From Hyphomicrobium sp. (lineage in GTDB: Bacteria; Pseudomonadota; Alphaproteobacteria; Rhizobiales; Hyphomicrobiaceae): a stretch of 64,000 nt of DNA. A program made the translations under genes and the position numbers. The stretch's first letter is position 1. Each line of letters opens with the position of its first letter. The stretch is taken from NCBI GenBank assembly GCA_030148725.1, contig JASBSU010000009.1, positions 62,001 through 126,000 on the forward strand, read 5' to 3'. This document shows, one piece after another, positions 42,016 through 52,055 of the stretch. Under the pieces are notes generated by a model, which worked only from the letters and a program-made list of their open reading frames with translations, was not told where the DNA came from and made no database searches.

Positions 42016-43830
42016 CTAGCGCATTGACTCCGGTGCCTCGACGCCGAGGACTGATAGTCCCGAGGATATCACCTGTTGAACGGCAGCGATAAGCGCCAAC
42101 CGCGCGGCGGTCATAACCCCGTCATCTGCCTGAATAAATCGCAAATGTGGCGAATCATTGCCTCGGCTCCACTGGGCATGGAGCGCCGAAGCCAGCTCAT
42201 AAAGGTAGAACGCGAGACGGTGCGGCTCCTCTGCGCGCGCCGCCCCGCTGACGAGACGCGGGAACGCCGCTACCTTCCGGATGAGGTCGATCTCGCCCGC
42301 ATCCGTCAGCCGTGACAGGTCTGCATTCCGCACCGCCTCGCTCCCAGGCGACAGCTCCGGGAACACCTCCTGGGCATTGCGAAACACCGACGCGACACGC
42401 GCGTGCGCATACTGCACGTAGAAGACAGGATTGTCCTTCGACTGCTCAGTCACCTTGGCGAAGTCGAAGTCCAGCGGCTCCAGCTCCTTCCGGTACAGCA
42501 TCATGAAGCGCACCGGATCGCGCCCCACCTCATCGACCACGTCACGCAGCGTCACGAACGTGCCCGCGCGCTTCGACATCTTGTAGGGCTCGCCGTTCTT
42601 GAACAGCTTGACGAGGTTCACGACTCGGATTGCCACGTCGGCTGATCCGCCAGTCGTCTGCCATGCCTTCAACTTACCCTTGGCGTCGCGTTCGACGGTG
42701 CCGTCGGTGAACGCCGCGACGGCGGCGAGCATGCGCGGGATATAACCGATGTGGTCGGCGCCGAACACGTTGACCAAGTGCTTATAGCCCCTCTGGAGCT
42801 TGTCGTAGTGGTAGGCGACGTCGCCGGCGAAGTAGGTGTAGCTGCCGTCAGACTTCATCAGCGCGCGGTCTGCCTCGTCGCCGAACTCTGTCGACTTGAA
42901 CAGCGTCTGCTCGCGGTCCTCCCACTCCTCGTCCTCGTGCCCCTTCGGCTTTTCGAGGCGGCCCTCGTAAATGAGGCCCTTGGCCCGCAACGCGTCGATG
43001 GCAGCTTTCACCTTATCGGTGCCGCCCTTCGTCAGAGCCGCTTCCGAGAAGAACACGTCGTGCCGGATGTTGAGCGCCGCGAGGTCTTCTTTGATCATCG
43101 GCATGATCTGGTCGATCGCGAACGTGCGCACCAGCGCAAGCCAATCGGCCTCGGGCTTGTCGAGCAGCGACCGCCCGTGCGCCCTCGCCAGCGCCTCGCC
43201 GACTGGCTTCAGGTATTCGCCCGGATATAGCCCCGCGGGGATCTCGCCGATGTCTTCGCCCAGCGCCTCGCGATAGCGCAGGAACACGCTGCGTGCGAGG
43301 ACGTCCACCTGCCCGCCGGCATCGTTGATGTAGTATTCGCGCGTGACGTCAAAGCCCGCGAACGCCAGCAAGTTGCCCAGCGCATCTCCGAACACCGCCC
43401 CACGGCAATGGCCGACGTGCATCGGCCCGGTCGGATTGGCGGAGACGTACTCGATGTTGACGGTCTGCCCCTTGCCGAGCCCCGTGCGGCCGTAGCCGGC
43501 GCCGTCCGAATGAATGGCCCGCACCAGACCATGCCAGAACTCAGGCTTGAGCGTGATGTTGAGGAAGCCCGGTCCGGCGACGCTCACCGAGGCAATGTTG
43601 GCGTCCGCCGAGAGCTTTGCCTGCAGCTTCTCGGCAATGTCGCGCGGTTTCATGCGCGCCGGCTTTGCGAGGACCATCGCAGCGTTGGATGAAAGGTCAC
43701 CGTGCGTCGGATCGCGCGGCACTTCCACCTCGAGCCCATGAGTGGGCAGATCGGGCGGCAAGGCGCCTTCCGATTTCAGCTCTTCCAGCGCCGCAGACAC
43801 GCGGCTTTCGATCTCGGCGAACACGTCCAC
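42016..43830 (-). CDS. argS: Arginyl-tRNA synthetase
   Basis: About 604 residues. The class I HIGH-like signature is in [25 protein letters not shown] and the KMSKS motif is [21 protein letters not shown]. The N-terminal tRNA-binding domain (Add1) and the C-terminal DALR anticodon domain ([15 protein letters not shown] onward) are complete. The start is not an ATG: GTG at 43830 (AGGA about 9 nt upstream) is preferred; a TTG at 43839 is possible. Confidence 0.96.
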   Translation of the reverse strand: MDVFAEIESRVSAALEELKSEGALPPDLPTHGLEVEVPRDPTHGDLSSNAAMVLAKPARMKPRDIAEKLQAKLSADANIASVSVAGPGFLNITLKPEFWHGLVRAIHSDGAGYGRTGLGKGQTVNIEYVSANPTGPMHVGHCRGAVFGDALGNLLAFAGFDVTREYYINDAGGQVDVLARSVFLRYREALGEDIGEIPAGLYPGEYLKPVGEALARAHGRSLLDKPEADWLALVRTFAIDQIMPMIKEDLAALNIRHDVFFSEAALTKGGTDKVKAAIDALRAKGLIYEGRLEKPKGHEDEEWEDREQTLFKSTEFGDEADRALMKSDGSYTYFAGDVAYHYDKLQRGYKHLVNVFGADHIGYIPRMLAAVAAFTDGTVERDAKGKLKAWQTTGGSADVAIRVVNLVKLFKNGEPYKMSKRAGTFVTLRDVVDEVGRDPVRFMMLYRKELEPLDFDFAKVTEQSKDNPVFYVQYAHARVASVFRNAQEVFPELSPGSEAVRNADLSRLTDAGEIDLIRKVAAFPRLVSGAARAEEPHRLAFYLYELASALHAQWSRGNDSPHLRFIQADDGVMTAARLALIAAVQQVISSGLSVLGVEAPESMR

Positions 43831-43877
43831 GGGGTGCAATCCTGGGGCTGAAAAGACGAGGGAAAGTCGCGGCCCGC

Positions 43878-45098
43878 CTAACGCAAAACGGGGGTGGCGT
43901 CAAACAATCGACGGTGCTCCTCGATGGCGTAGCGATCCGTCATACCGGCCACGAAGTCACCGATGAGCCGGGCCCGGCGCCGCTCGTCCAAGCCCTGCGA
44001 GGTAGCATACCACTCGGCCACCATGGACGCTGGATCAGCAAAGTAGCGGTCGAACAGGTCCCCGACCACACTCTCTGCGTTACGCATCACACGCATCACC
44101 CGCTCGTGCCGATAGACGCGCTCGAACAAAAACGCCTTGAGGCGCACGACGTCCGCGGCGAGACCATCCGAGAACGAGACGATAGCGCGCCCCGCGCCCC
44201 TGATATCGTCAGGCGATTGCGGCGCCAGCGCCGCAAGGCGCGCTCGTGTCTCCATCACCAGGTCTGCGATCATCTCCGTAATGAGCCGCCGCGTCAGCTC
44301 GTAGACGCTGCGCGCCTCACCCGACGCGCCGAGGTCGCGCACTTTCTCCATGGCAGCACCCGCCAACGGCTGGCGCCGCAGGTCTTCGAGCGTGATCAGA
44401 TGCGCCCTGAGGCCGTCGTCGATGTCGTGCGTGACGTAGGCGATGTCGTCCGCCAGCGCAGCAACCTGCGCCTCGGCCGAAGGCAAGGAGGACAGCGCAA
44501 GACTGCGCCACTGCTCCAGCCGCTGCGCCACTTTCGTAACCGCACTGTCCTCCGGAACCGGGCCGTTATGCTTGGCAAGGCCCTCGATGGTCTCCCAGGC
44601 GAGATTGAGCCCGTCGAAATGCGCGTACTTGCGCTCCAACGTGGTCACGACGCGCAGGCTCTGGGCGTTGTGGTCGAAGCCGCCATACGCCTGCATCGCC
44701 CTGTCGAGGGCCCGCTCGCCCGCATGACCGAACGGGGGATGCCCGAGGTCGTGCGCCAGCGCGATGGCTTCCGCGAGATCCTCGTCGAGGCGCAGTTGGC
44801 GCGCCACCGTCCGCGCGATTTGCGCCACTTCCAGGGAGTGCGTCAGCCGCGTTCGATAGTGATCGCCCTCATGGAAAACGAAGACCTGCGTTTTATGGGT
44901 CAGGCGCCGGAAGGCCGTCGAGTGCAGGATGCGGTCACGGTCGCGCTGGAACGGGCTGCGGGTGGCGCACTCCGGTTCGGCGGTGAACCGGCCGCGGCTC
45001 GGGATGGCCCCCGCCGAGTAGGCGGCAGGCGCCCGCTCTCCAGGGCTGAGCCTGGCGCCGTAATCGGCCGAAACGCCTGGAATGGCTGGTTTGTCCAC
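43878..45098 (-). CDS. dgt: dGTP triphosphohydrolase-like protein
   Basis: About 406 residues of the HD-domain dNTP triphosphohydrolase family, the short type common in alphaproteobacteria. The metal motifs are R-T-R-L-T-H ([13 protein letters not shown]), the HD pair in [21 protein letters not shown], and the distal Asp in [16 protein letters not shown]. It hydrolyses dNTPs to deoxynucleosides and triphosphate. The start is GTG at 45098 (GGGA upstream); the longer frame is less likely. It is divergent from erpA. Confidence 0.92.
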   Translation of the reverse strand: MDKPAIPGVSADYGARLSPGERAPAAYSAGAIPSRGRFTAEPECATRSPFQRDRDRILHSTAFRRLTHKTQVFVFHEGDHYRTRLTHSLEVAQIARTVARQLRLDEDLAEAIALAHDLGHPPFGHAGERALDRAMQAYGGFDHNAQSLRVVTTLERKYAHFDGLNLAWETIEGLAKHNGPVPEDSAVTKVAQRLEQWRSLALSSLPSAEAQVAALADDIAYVTHDIDDGLRAHLITLEDLRRQPLAGAAMEKVRDLGASGEARSVYELTRRLITEMIADLVMETRARLAALAPQSPDDIRGAGRAIVSFSDGLAADVVRLKAFLFERVYRHERVMRVMRNAESVVGDLFDRYFADPASMVAEWYATSQGLDERRRARLIGDFVAGMTDRYAIEEHRRLFDATPVLR

Positions 45099-45226
45099 GT
45101 TCCCGCGCCGTTTTGACTGTTCGGCCGGGCCTTTGATTTGACGACCCGGCGAGCTTATCTTGCATTGAGACAGATTCCCGCGAACTGCAACCACCCGCAG
45201 GGCGCCCGACCGAACCCGAGGCCGAT

Positions 45227-45556
45227 ATGAGCGAGCAAGTCACCGTTACCGAGCGTGCCGCCAAGCGCATTGCCGAGATCGTTGCCGGCGAAGCGGCCGC
45301 GCGCGCCCTGCGCATCAGCGTCGAGGGTGGCGGCTGCTCCGGCTTCCAGTATAAATTCGATCTCGTGCCGCAAGCCGACGACGATGATCTGGTGCTGGAA
45401 CGCTCAGGCGCCAAGGTGGTGATCGACCAGGTCTCGCTCGGCTTCCTTACTGGCTCTGAGATCGACTTCGTCGACGACCTGATCGGCGCTTCGTTCCGGA
45501 TCAACAACCCCAAGGCGACCGCCTCCTGCGGTTGCGGCACCAGCTTCTCGATCTGA
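45227..45556 (+). CDS. erpA: Iron-sulfur cluster insertion protein ErpA
   Basis: A 109-residue A-type Fe-S carrier. The three cluster-binding cysteines are in [13 protein letters not shown] and the C-terminal [11 protein letters not shown]. The N terminus [13 protein letters not shown] and [25 protein letters not shown] are standard. It transfers [4Fe-4S] or [2Fe-2S] clusters to apo-proteins. IlvD at 49984 is an Fe-S enzyme that could be a client (inference). It is followed 52 nt later by xth on the same strand. Confidence 0.95.
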   Translation: MSEQVTVTERAAKRIAEIVAGEAAARALRISVEGGGCSGFQYKFDLVPQADDDDLVLERSGAKVVIDQVSLGFLTGSEIDFVDDLIGASFRINNPKATASCGCGTSFSI

Positions 45557-45608
45557 CCGGCGCCGCCCGGCTGGCCACGCCAACGATTCTCGACTACCCC
45601 TTGCGCCC

Positions 45609-46391
45609 ATGAAGGTGACCACCTGGAACATCAACGGCGTCAAGGCACGCCTTGAGTCGGCCCTGGCGTATCTGCGCCAGGAATCCCCCGACGTCATCTG
45701 CCTGCAGGAGATCAAGAGCGTCACCGAAGGTTTCCCATCAGAAGCCTTCGAGGAGCTCGGCTATCACTGCCTGGTGCATGGCCAGAAGGGCTTCAACGGC
45801 GTCGCCATTCTCTCCAAGATGCCGCTGGAAGAGGTGCGCATGGGCCTTCCCGGCAACGACGCCGACGAGCAGTCGCGCTTCATCGAGGCCGTGATCTCCG
45901 TACCATCCGGCATCTTGAAGGTCGCCTCAATCTACGCACCCAACGGCAACCCCATCGGCACCGAGAAATTCCCTTACAAGCTCGCGTGGCTTGCGCGCCT
46001 GCGCACGCACTTCAAGCGCCTGCTGGCCGAGGAAGTCCCGTTCGTCATGGCCGGCGATTACAACGTCATTCCCGAGCCGCCCGACGCCAAGCGCCCCGCG
46101 GCCTGGACGGGGGATGCACTTTTCCAACCCGAAACCCGCGCCGCCTATCGCGCCATGCTCAACGACGGCCTGACCGACGCGATCCGGCTCTGCCATCCAG
46201 GTCCGGGTGTCTATACGTTCTGGGATTATCAGGCGGGCGCTTTCCAGAAGGACGACGGCATCCGCATCGATCACCTGCTGCTCTCCCCGCAGGCGACCGA
46301 TAAGCTCCGCTCGGCTGGTGTCGATCGCTTCACGCGCGCCTGGGAAAAGCCGTCTGACCATGTACCCGCTTGGGTCGATCTCGACCTTTGA
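45609..46391 (+). CDS. xth: Exodeoxyribonuclease III (AP endonuclease)
   Basis: A 260-residue Mg-dependent AP endonuclease/3' exonuclease of base-excision repair. Metal and catalytic residues are visible in TTWNINGVKARLE, ICLQEIKS (Glu), MAGDYNVIPEPPDAKRP (Asp/Asn) and the terminal SDHVPAWVDLDL (Asp-His). The length matches ExoIII. It may be co-transcribed with erpA. Confidence 0.94.
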   Translation: MKVTTWNINGVKARLESALAYLRQESPDVICLQEIKSVTEGFPSEAFEELGYHCLVHGQKGFNGVAILSKMPLEEVRMGLPGNDADEQSRFIEAVISVPSGILKVASIYAPNGNPIGTEKFPYKLAWLARLRTHFKRLLAEEVPFVMAGDYNVIPEPPDAKRPAAWTGDALFQPETRAAYRAMLNDGLTDAIRLCHPGPGVYTFWDYQAGAFQKDDGIRIDHLLLSPQATDKLRSAGVDRFTRAWEKPSDHVPAWVDLDL

Positions 46392-46434
46392 AAACGGCGA
46401 CAGACCGCCCTTCGGCGCCGCCGCACGCTAATCT

Positions 46435-47418
46435 CTATTCGCTGCACTTCGCCGTGACGACGCTACCGGTCGCCGGCAGAAAGACCTTGCAGTCGAGCGG
46501 GCGCGGCGGGTCAATCTTCGCCTCGGCCACGTCGCTCCCCCGCTTCGGCGCTGCGTCGCCGCCGAGCGCTGCCAGTCTCTGCCTGGCGATACGGCGCGCA
46601 GCCAGTCCATCGAAACCATCGCCGCCAACGGCCAGCGCTTTGTCATAACTGGAACGCGCGGCCTTTCTGTCGCCACGCGCCTCTAGAATGCGCGCCTTCA
46701 GCATCATCGCCGACGCAGACCCGCTGCGCAGCGACAACGCGCGGTCGATATCCGCCTCTGCCGCTGCGATATCGCCAGCGCTGAATGACACCCACGCACG
46801 CGCATAGTAGGCGCTCGCCTCCTCGCGCTTCGTCTCCAAAACGCGCGCGATCTCTTCGCGCGCCGCATCAACCTCGCCGGCATCAGCGCGAACCAGCGCC
46901 CGCATCAACGCAACGTTTGCAACATCCGGCTTCAGGTCGCCAGCCGCTTGCAGATCGCGCAAGGCCGCCGCGCGATCGCCCTCGCTGCGCAGCACGACGG
47001 CACGACTGTAAAGGAAGCGCCAATCTCCTTTGCCCTGCTTGACGGCCTCGTCGAGATCCGACACCGCCTCGGCGTGCGTTCCCAGATCGGACTTCGCAAA
47101 CCCGCGTGCCTCATAGGCGCGGGCAAACCCGGGCTTGAGCTCGAGTACCTTCGTGTAATCGGCAATGGCCTTTGCCGGCTCACCAACGCGGCGCCAGGCG
47201 GTGCCACGATTGAAGTACCCGATGTACATCTGCGCGTTCGGAAGCCGGCCGCTGTTCATGACCCTGGAACACGCCGCGACGGCCCCACGATCTTTTGCTG
47301 CAGTGCAATCGGAAAGGTCCCGGCTCATGCCCGCCGACGCGCCCGTCGCCATCAGTGCCGCAAGGATGAATGCGCCGGTTAGAAAGCCACCAACCAAAAC
47401 GAAACAGGCGCGCAACAT
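46435..47418 (-). CDS. Secreted tetratricopeptide-repeat protein
   Basis: A 327-residue protein with a signal peptide (LVGGFLTGAFILAALMATGASA). It has a Cys-containing SDCTAAKDRGAVAACSRVM segment seen in related exported TPR proteins and then about six TPRs (for example RGTAWRRVGEPAKAIADYTKVLELKPGFARAYEARGFAKSDLGTHAEAVSDLDEAV). The C terminus ends in a short Cys-containing strand region. ATG at 47418 follows GGAGGGG. TPRs mediate protein contacts; the partner is unknown. Confidence 0.85.
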   Translation of the reverse strand: MLRACFVLVGGFLTGAFILAALMATGASAGMSRDLSDCTAAKDRGAVAACSRVMNSGRLPNAQMYIGYFNRGTAWRRVGEPAKAIADYTKVLELKPGFARAYEARGFAKSDLGTHAEAVSDLDEAVKQGKGDWRFLYSRAVVLRSEGDRAAALRDLQAAGDLKPDVANVALMRALVRADAGEVDAAREEIARVLETKREEASAYYARAWVSFSAGDIAAAEADIDRALSLRSGSASAMMLKARILEARGDRKAARSSYDKALAVGGDGFDGLAARRIARQRLAALGGDAAPKRGSDVAEAKIDPPRPLDCKVFLPATGSVVTAKCSE

Positions 47419-47732
47419 TTTCCCCTCCGTCCGAATGAGATTGTTAGCCATCCGCCCGGTTCTTGCGCCGGCGCACGGCCTCTCCCATTCGTTAGCGCGC
47501 CATGCGGCGCTGCGCTGTTCCGCGAGGAACAGCGGGCATTTGCGCAGTTAAAGACTATGCCGCCATCGCTGGGCACATCGCCGCAAGGCGTTCCGATCCG
47601 TTCAGCGAGTTCTTACGTTTCTCGGCGAAAGTCTGCCGCCGGAATACATCGCTTCACGCATCGTGCGTGGTGTGACGATCTCGTATAATATCGTCCGCGT
47701 CGGACAGAAGGCTCATTGTGCAGGGTCCCGTC
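47419..47732. promoter_or_regulatory. Divergent intergenic region with hairpin and TATAAT box
   Basis: About 314 nt between two divergent secreted-protein genes. It holds a perfect 9-bp inverted repeat (CGCTGTTCC 47513-47521, GGAACAGCG 47526-47534), which could be an operator, and a TATAAT at 47684-47689, 44 nt before the rightward ATG. No gene is seen inside. Confidence 0.45.
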
Positions 47733-48155
47733 ATGAACACTCAGAAGATCAATCGCATTGCATTCCGCTCGGGGCTGATGGCTCTCGCCGCGCTCCCCGT
47801 GCTTGCCGCCGTAGGGCCCAGTGAAGCCGAGCCCGCGGCGAGCCTCTCCGGCTCGTGGAGCGGCGGCGGTTGGGTGTCGTTCTCCAACGGCAACAAGGAA
47901 AAGGCCCGTTGCCGCGCGCACTACTCGGGAAGCGGCGGCGCCTATACGGTCACCGCGACGTGCGCGACCGCATCGGGCAAAGCTTCGCAGACCGCCAAGG
48001 TCTACAAGGTGGGCGGCAACTCCTACAAAGGCAGTTTCGTCAACTCAGAGTACAACGTGCGCGGATCGATCCGCGTCAACGTCAAAGGCAACAGCCAGAG
48101 CGTCAGCCTCAACGGCGATGGCGCATCTGCCCAGCTCAGCCTCTCGCGTCGCTGA
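47733..48155 (+). CDS. Small secreted protein of unknown function
   Basis: A 140-residue exported protein. The signal peptide SGLMALAALPVLAAVGPSEA is clear. The mature part is beta-rich: LSGSWSGGGWVSFSNGNKEKARCRAHYSG, then GGAYTVTATCATASGK and YNVRGSIRVNVKGNSQSVSLNGDGASAQLSL. Two Cys in the mature part could form a disulfide. ATG at 47733 (AGGG upstream) is preferred to a GTG at 47718. It precedes a strong terminator. No family with known function was recognised. Confidence 0.7.
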   Translation: MNTQKINRIAFRSGLMALAALPVLAAVGPSEAEPAASLSGSWSGGGWVSFSNGNKEKARCRAHYSGSGGAYTVTATCATASGKASQTAKVYKVGGNSYKGSFVNSEYNVRGSIRVNVKGNSQSVSLNGDGASAQLSLSRR

Positions 48156-48184
48156 CCTAGACGATATCGTCAGACAATCGAAAC

Positions 48185-48217
48185 CCGGAGCGTGCCCAGC
48201 GCGCTCCGGTTTTTTTG
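48185..48217 (+). terminator. Rho-independent terminator between convergent genes
   Basis: The stem CCGGAGCG (48185-48192) pairs with CGCTCCGG (48202-48209) and is followed by seven T residues (48210-48216). It lies 30 nt past the stop of the secreted-protein gene. Confidence 0.9.
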
Positions 48218-48235
48218 CGCGCAGAGCCGCACGAC

Positions 48236-48667
48236 CTACACGTCGTGCTTCGCGTCGGCCGGCTGCTGCAGTGATCCGAGCACCGACCCGCTCCACCGCT
48301 CGACTTTTTCCGGTAGGAAGACATAGCTGTGCAGCTTAAAGACCAGACCGTCGCGCATGACGGTGTGCTCGCCGGCATAGATGGCATCAGCCGGCAGGTA
48401 ATACGCGCACGATGATTTCGCGATTGCCTTGTTGACTGCGTTCGCCGCCATCTCCTCGTTCTCACCCTGCGCCTGATACAGCAGGAAGTTGATCGAGTCG
48501 GTTTTCTCATTGCAGAAGAAGCCGCGCACTCGCTCGGCACCTGGCAGTCCCTCGGCGACCGTGGGCGGCGCGGCCAGGAACGCGAAAGAGACACAGAGGG
48601 CAAGAGCCCCGCACTTGTACGGAATGTCCTGCCGAGCGCGGCAGATCAGAGAGCGAAATCTCGTCAT
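48236..48667 (-). CDS. Small secreted protein of unknown function
   Basis: A 143-residue protein. The basic start (MTRFRSLICRARQ) precedes a signal-peptide-like hydrophobic segment (LALCVSFAFLAAPPTVA). The mature protein has two Cys (FFCNEKTDSINFLLYQAQGENEE and AIAKSSCAYYLPADAIY), probably a disulfide, then beta-strand-like sequence (HTVMRDGLVFKLHSYVFLPEKVERWS). The ATG at 48667 has GGAGG 6 nt upstream. No known family is recognised. Confidence 0.7.
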   Translation of the reverse strand: MTRFRSLICRARQDIPYKCGALALCVSFAFLAAPPTVAEGLPGAERVRGFFCNEKTDSINFLLYQAQGENEEMAANAVNKAIAKSSCAYYLPADAIYAGEHTVMRDGLVFKLHSYVFLPEKVERWSGSVLGSLQQPADAKHDV

Positions 48668-48962
48668 GCACACCTCCAAGGTCTGGCCAAGCGCATGAAT
48701 GATGCGCTTCGTTCCGCCTTGGACGTGACCTCCGCCGCCCGATTCTTTTGGGTCTTTGCACGGACGATATGATCGAAAGCTCAGGCGCTCAAGCGCAAGG
48801 CACGATCATGCAGCGCCTAAAAACCAACCGGCGACCGTCAAATCCGGAAAATTTGCAAGCAATCCAACCCAGCTGCTGGGATTAAAAAGCAGGCGATCCC
48901 ATTTGACGCGGGCGCGAACAAAGCTGCGCATGGATGCCGATAGCGGCGAAGGAGCAACAGTA

Positions 48963-49997
48963 TCAGCGTGGCGCGGGCGCATTGCCGGCGCTGGCGTCTC
49001 GCAATCCGACATCGGAGGCAGCGCCTTTGATCAGCGTCCCTCCAGCCTCGGGCAGCGCCGAAGGCCGTGCAGCCACAGGAGCCGCCGTACTGTCGGTGGT
49101 GATCGCGTTCATATCGTAGACAACCGCCTCGCCGTTGCCGCACGTGCGGGTCGCCTGCACGCTGAGAGAGCCGAGGCCGATTTCGTCACGCGTCTCGGGC
49201 TTGCGCCCATAGCGCGTACGCCAGTCCGCAACGATGCCGGTCGCCTGCTTGCGCACGCCCTGCGCGGCGCCGCAGAAGATGTTCTGATAGATGTCCTCGA
49301 TCCACACGCGCTCGTAGGGCGGGGAGTTGTTGACGGCAACCGAGATGAGCGCCAATGCGCGCACCGGATCGGCCTTCATGAACTTGCCGCGCCACAGAAG
49401 GTCGGCAAGGAAGGCCTGCGCGCCGGCATGCCCCTTCTGGCTCAGCACCGACAGCCAGTGCTTTGCGTACGCCACATCGCTCTCGACGCCATCGCCGTGC
49501 AGGTAGAGCTTCGCCAGCTCGAACTGCGCATCCTCGTCGCGGAAGAACTGCGCGGCTTCGCGCAGGTACTCCATCGCGATCTTCGGATTGGGCTTGAGGT
49601 TGGCTTCGGGCAAGCCGTTGAGCACATATCCGGCGATACGCGTCATCGACTTGGCGACGTACGGCGCACGCTGGTTGTCGTCAGGATCGACGTCGGTGTG
49701 CTCCTCGGCGATCTTCAGATAAAGCTCGTACGCCTTTGCGTGATCGGTGAACGAGCCATTATTGTCGGAATAGATGCGCGCCAGATAGTACGGTGCCAGG
49801 AACAGATGAGCGTCAGCCGCGTATTCGAGAGCCGGAACGGCGATCTCGTAGTAGCCGCCGTTGAATGCCCCGATGCCCTGTTCAAGAGCATCCTGCGCCG
49901 ATCGGTACTTCGCGGAGGAGGCCGAGGCCCCCACCGCTCCGAGGACGAGCATTATTCCGGCAAGCAGTACGCATACTGTCCGATCAAATGTCCGCAT
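48963..49997 (-). CDS. Sel1-repeat protein, ExoR-like
   Basis: A 344-residue exported protein. Signal peptide [19 protein letters not shown]. Sel1-like repeats follow (for example [48 protein letters not shown]). The [30 protein letters not shown] block resembles ExoR, the periplasmic regulator of the ChvG/ChvI acid/envelope two-component system in rhizobia. No chvG/chvI is adjacent in this window. The C-terminal 40 residues or so are a disordered Ala/Pro tail. Its start overlaps the ilvD stop by 14 nt. Confidence 0.75.
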   Translation of the reverse strand: MRTFDRTVCVLLAGIMLVLGAVGASASSAKYRSAQDALEQGIGAFNGGYYEIAVPALEYAADAHLFLAPYYLARIYSDNNGSFTDHAKAYELYLKIAEEHTDVDPDDNQRAPYVAKSMTRIAGYVLNGLPEANLKPNPKIAMEYLREAAQFFRDEDAQFELAKLYLHGDGVESDVAYAKHWLSVLSQKGHAGAQAFLADLLWRGKFMKADPVRALALISVAVNNSPPYERVWIEDIYQNIFCGAAQGVRKQATGIVADWRTRYGRKPETRDEIGLGSLSVQATRTCGNGEAVVYDMNAITTDSTAAPVAARPSALPEAGGTLIKGAASDVGLRDASAGNAPAPR

Positions 49998-51708
49998 AGC
50001 AGATCACTTCCGCTTTGGCTCCGGCATGAGTGACGGCGCCTTTGTGGGCCGGCCCAACCAGTTCGGCGTACTTGCGTATCGCGCCGCTCTGATAGGCGTT
50101 GGGCGGGGCCTTCCAATTTTTACGCCGCTCCGCGAGCTCAGCTTCGCTGACCTCGACGTCGAGCGTTCCCGTTGCAGCATCGATAGCGATGATGTCGCCG
50201 TTTTTGAGGAGACCGATAGGCCCTCCTACGGCAGCTTCAGGGCCAACGTGGCCGATGCACAAGCCGCGCGTGGCACCCGAGAACCGACCATCGGTGATGA
50301 GCGCGACTTTATCGCCCTTACCCTGGCCATAGATCGCCGCCGTCGTAGACAGCATCTCGCGCATGCCGGGACCACCCTTCGGCCCCTCGTAGCGGATGAC
50401 CAGAACTTCGCCTTCCTTGTAGTTCCCGGCATCGACGGCCGCGAACGCATCCTCTTCGCAGTCGAAGCAACGGGCAGGACCGCGGAACTTCTGCATCTTG
50501 AGGCCGGCGACTTTCACAATCGCTCCATCGGGCGCCAGCGTGCCCTTGAGGCCCACCACACCACCTGTCGGACTGATCGGGTTTGAAACCGGGTAGATCA
50601 CGTCCTGCTCGGTATTGAACTTCACCGAGGCGAGGTTCTCCGCCATCGTCTTGCCGGTCACGGTGAGGCAATCGCCGTGCAGGATGCCGCCATCGAGTAG
50701 CGCCTTCAGGATCTGAGGCACGCCACCAACGGCATGCACGTCGTTGGCGACATACTTACCGCCGGGCTTGAGATCGGCGATATACGGCGTCTTGCGGAAG
50801 ATCTCGGCCACGTCGAACAGATCGAATTCGATTCCCGCCTCGTGCGCCATCGCCGGTAGATGAAGCGCACCATTCGTCGAGCCGCCCGTCGCGGCAATGA
50901 TGATTGCAGCGTTCTCGAAGGCCTTTCGCGTGCAGATGTCCCGCGGCCGGATGCCCAGCGCCACCAACCGCATCACGGCTTCGCCGCTCGCGTACGCATA
51001 TTGATCGCGGCTCTCGAAAGGCGCCGGCGTTCCGGCCGACCCCGGAAGAGCCAGGCCAATAGCCTCGGAAACGCACGCCATCGTGTTGGCGGTGAACTGG
51101 GCGCCGCACGCACCCGCGCTCGGACACGCGACGCACTCGAGCTCGTGCAATTCGTCATCGGACATCTTGCCGACCGAATGCATCCCGACGCCCTCGAAAA
51201 CGTCCTGCACCGTAACGTCGTGCCCTTTGAACCTGCCGGGCAGGATCGAGCCGCCGTACATGAAAACCGAGGGCACGTTGAGGCGCAGCATCGCCATCAT
51301 CGTGCCCGGAAGGCTCTTGTCGCAGCCCGCGATGCCGACCAGCGCGTCGTACGAATGGCCGCGCATGGTCAGCTCGATCGAATCGGCAATCACCTCGCGC
51401 GAAACCAGCGACGACTTCATGCCCTGGTGGCCCATGGCGATGCCATCGGTCACGCTGATGGTGCAGAACTCACGCGGCGTGCCGCCGGCTTCCTTGACGC
51501 CGCTCTTGGCCGACTGAGCCTGCCGCTGCAGCGCAATGTTGCATGGGGCCGCTTCATTCCAGCAGGAAACGACACCGACGAACGGCCGATGGATCTCGTC
51601 CTCGGTGAGACCCATGGCGTAATAGTAGGACCGATGCGGCGCGCGCGTCGGCCCTTCCGTCACGTGGCGAGAAGGCAGCTTCGACTTGTCGAACGTTTTT
51701 GCGTCCAT
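49984..51708 (-). CDS. ilvD: Dihydroxy-acid dehydratase
   Basis: A 574-residue Fe-S dehydratase of branched-chain amino acid synthesis. Cluster-ligand cysteines are in [20 protein letters not shown] and [17 protein letters not shown]. The catalytic region is [20 protein letters not shown]. The ATG at 51708 ([10 protein letters not shown]) gives the normal length; 34 upstream codons in the frame are not conserved. It overlaps the ExoR-like gene by 14 nt. Confidence 0.96.
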   Translation of the reverse strand: MDAKTFDKSKLPSRHVTEGPTRAPHRSYYYAMGLTEDEIHRPFVGVVSCWNEAAPCNIALQRQAQSAKSGVKEAGGTPREFCTISVTDGIAMGHQGMKSSLVSREVIADSIELTMRGHSYDALVGIAGCDKSLPGTMMAMLRLNVPSVFMYGGSILPGRFKGHDVTVQDVFEGVGMHSVGKMSDDELHELECVACPSAGACGAQFTANTMACVSEAIGLALPGSAGTPAPFESRDQYAYASGEAVMRLVALGIRPRDICTRKAFENAAIIIAATGGSTNGALHLPAMAHEAGIEFDLFDVAEIFRKTPYIADLKPGGKYVANDVHAVGGVPQILKALLDGGILHGDCLTVTGKTMAENLASVKFNTEQDVIYPVSNPISPTGGVVGLKGTLAPDGAIVKVAGLKMQKFRGPARCFDCEEDAFAAVDAGNYKEGEVLVIRYEGPKGGPGMREMLSTTAAIYGQGKGDKVALITDGRFSGATRGLCIGHVGPEAAVGGPIGLLKNGDIIAIDAATGTLDVEVSEAELAERRKNWKAPPNAYQSGAIRKYAELVGPAHKGAVTHAGAKAEVICYADI

Positions 51709-52055
51709 ACTTCTGATTGATCCGTACGCTTGGAGTTGCAGCAACCCACAATGTTTGCCGCGTCGGTAGGACGAAGGCTGCCCAAGCCTTGTTGTCTGAA
51801 AAGCACGCACGCCATACAGCCACCCTGCTGCGCGACGTAACGCTTCCCTCGCTCTTATCTAGTCCGACGCTGGCGCCGTATTGTGGCTCAACGGAGGCAG
51901 TGACCGCCCAAATCGTGGCCTGTTCGCCACATCGGTCATGCGGAGACTAACTTATTCATCGATTGCACGAAAGTAAGCCCCCAAGCGGCAGCAAAGCGCC
52001 GCTTAACATCGTTCAATCACGGGATGGGGCTTTGGCGTATCGGCGCGGCAGGCCG
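51709..52055. other. Intergenic region upstream of ilvD
   Basis: About 347 nt between the valS end and the ilvD start on the same strand. It should hold the ilvD promoter and possibly the valS terminator. No leader peptide, T-box or other riboswitch pattern was recognised. Confidence 0.4.

Noticed and set aside
40584-42092. Plus-strand frame of about 500 codons opposite the SPOR gene
   Set aside because: Arg/Leu-rich shadow of the Gln/Pro-rich SPOR gene; no ribosome site or conserved motif.
43617-45116. Plus-strand frame of about 500 codons opposite argS and dgt
   Set aside because: Antisense to two clear enzymes and without recognisable domains.
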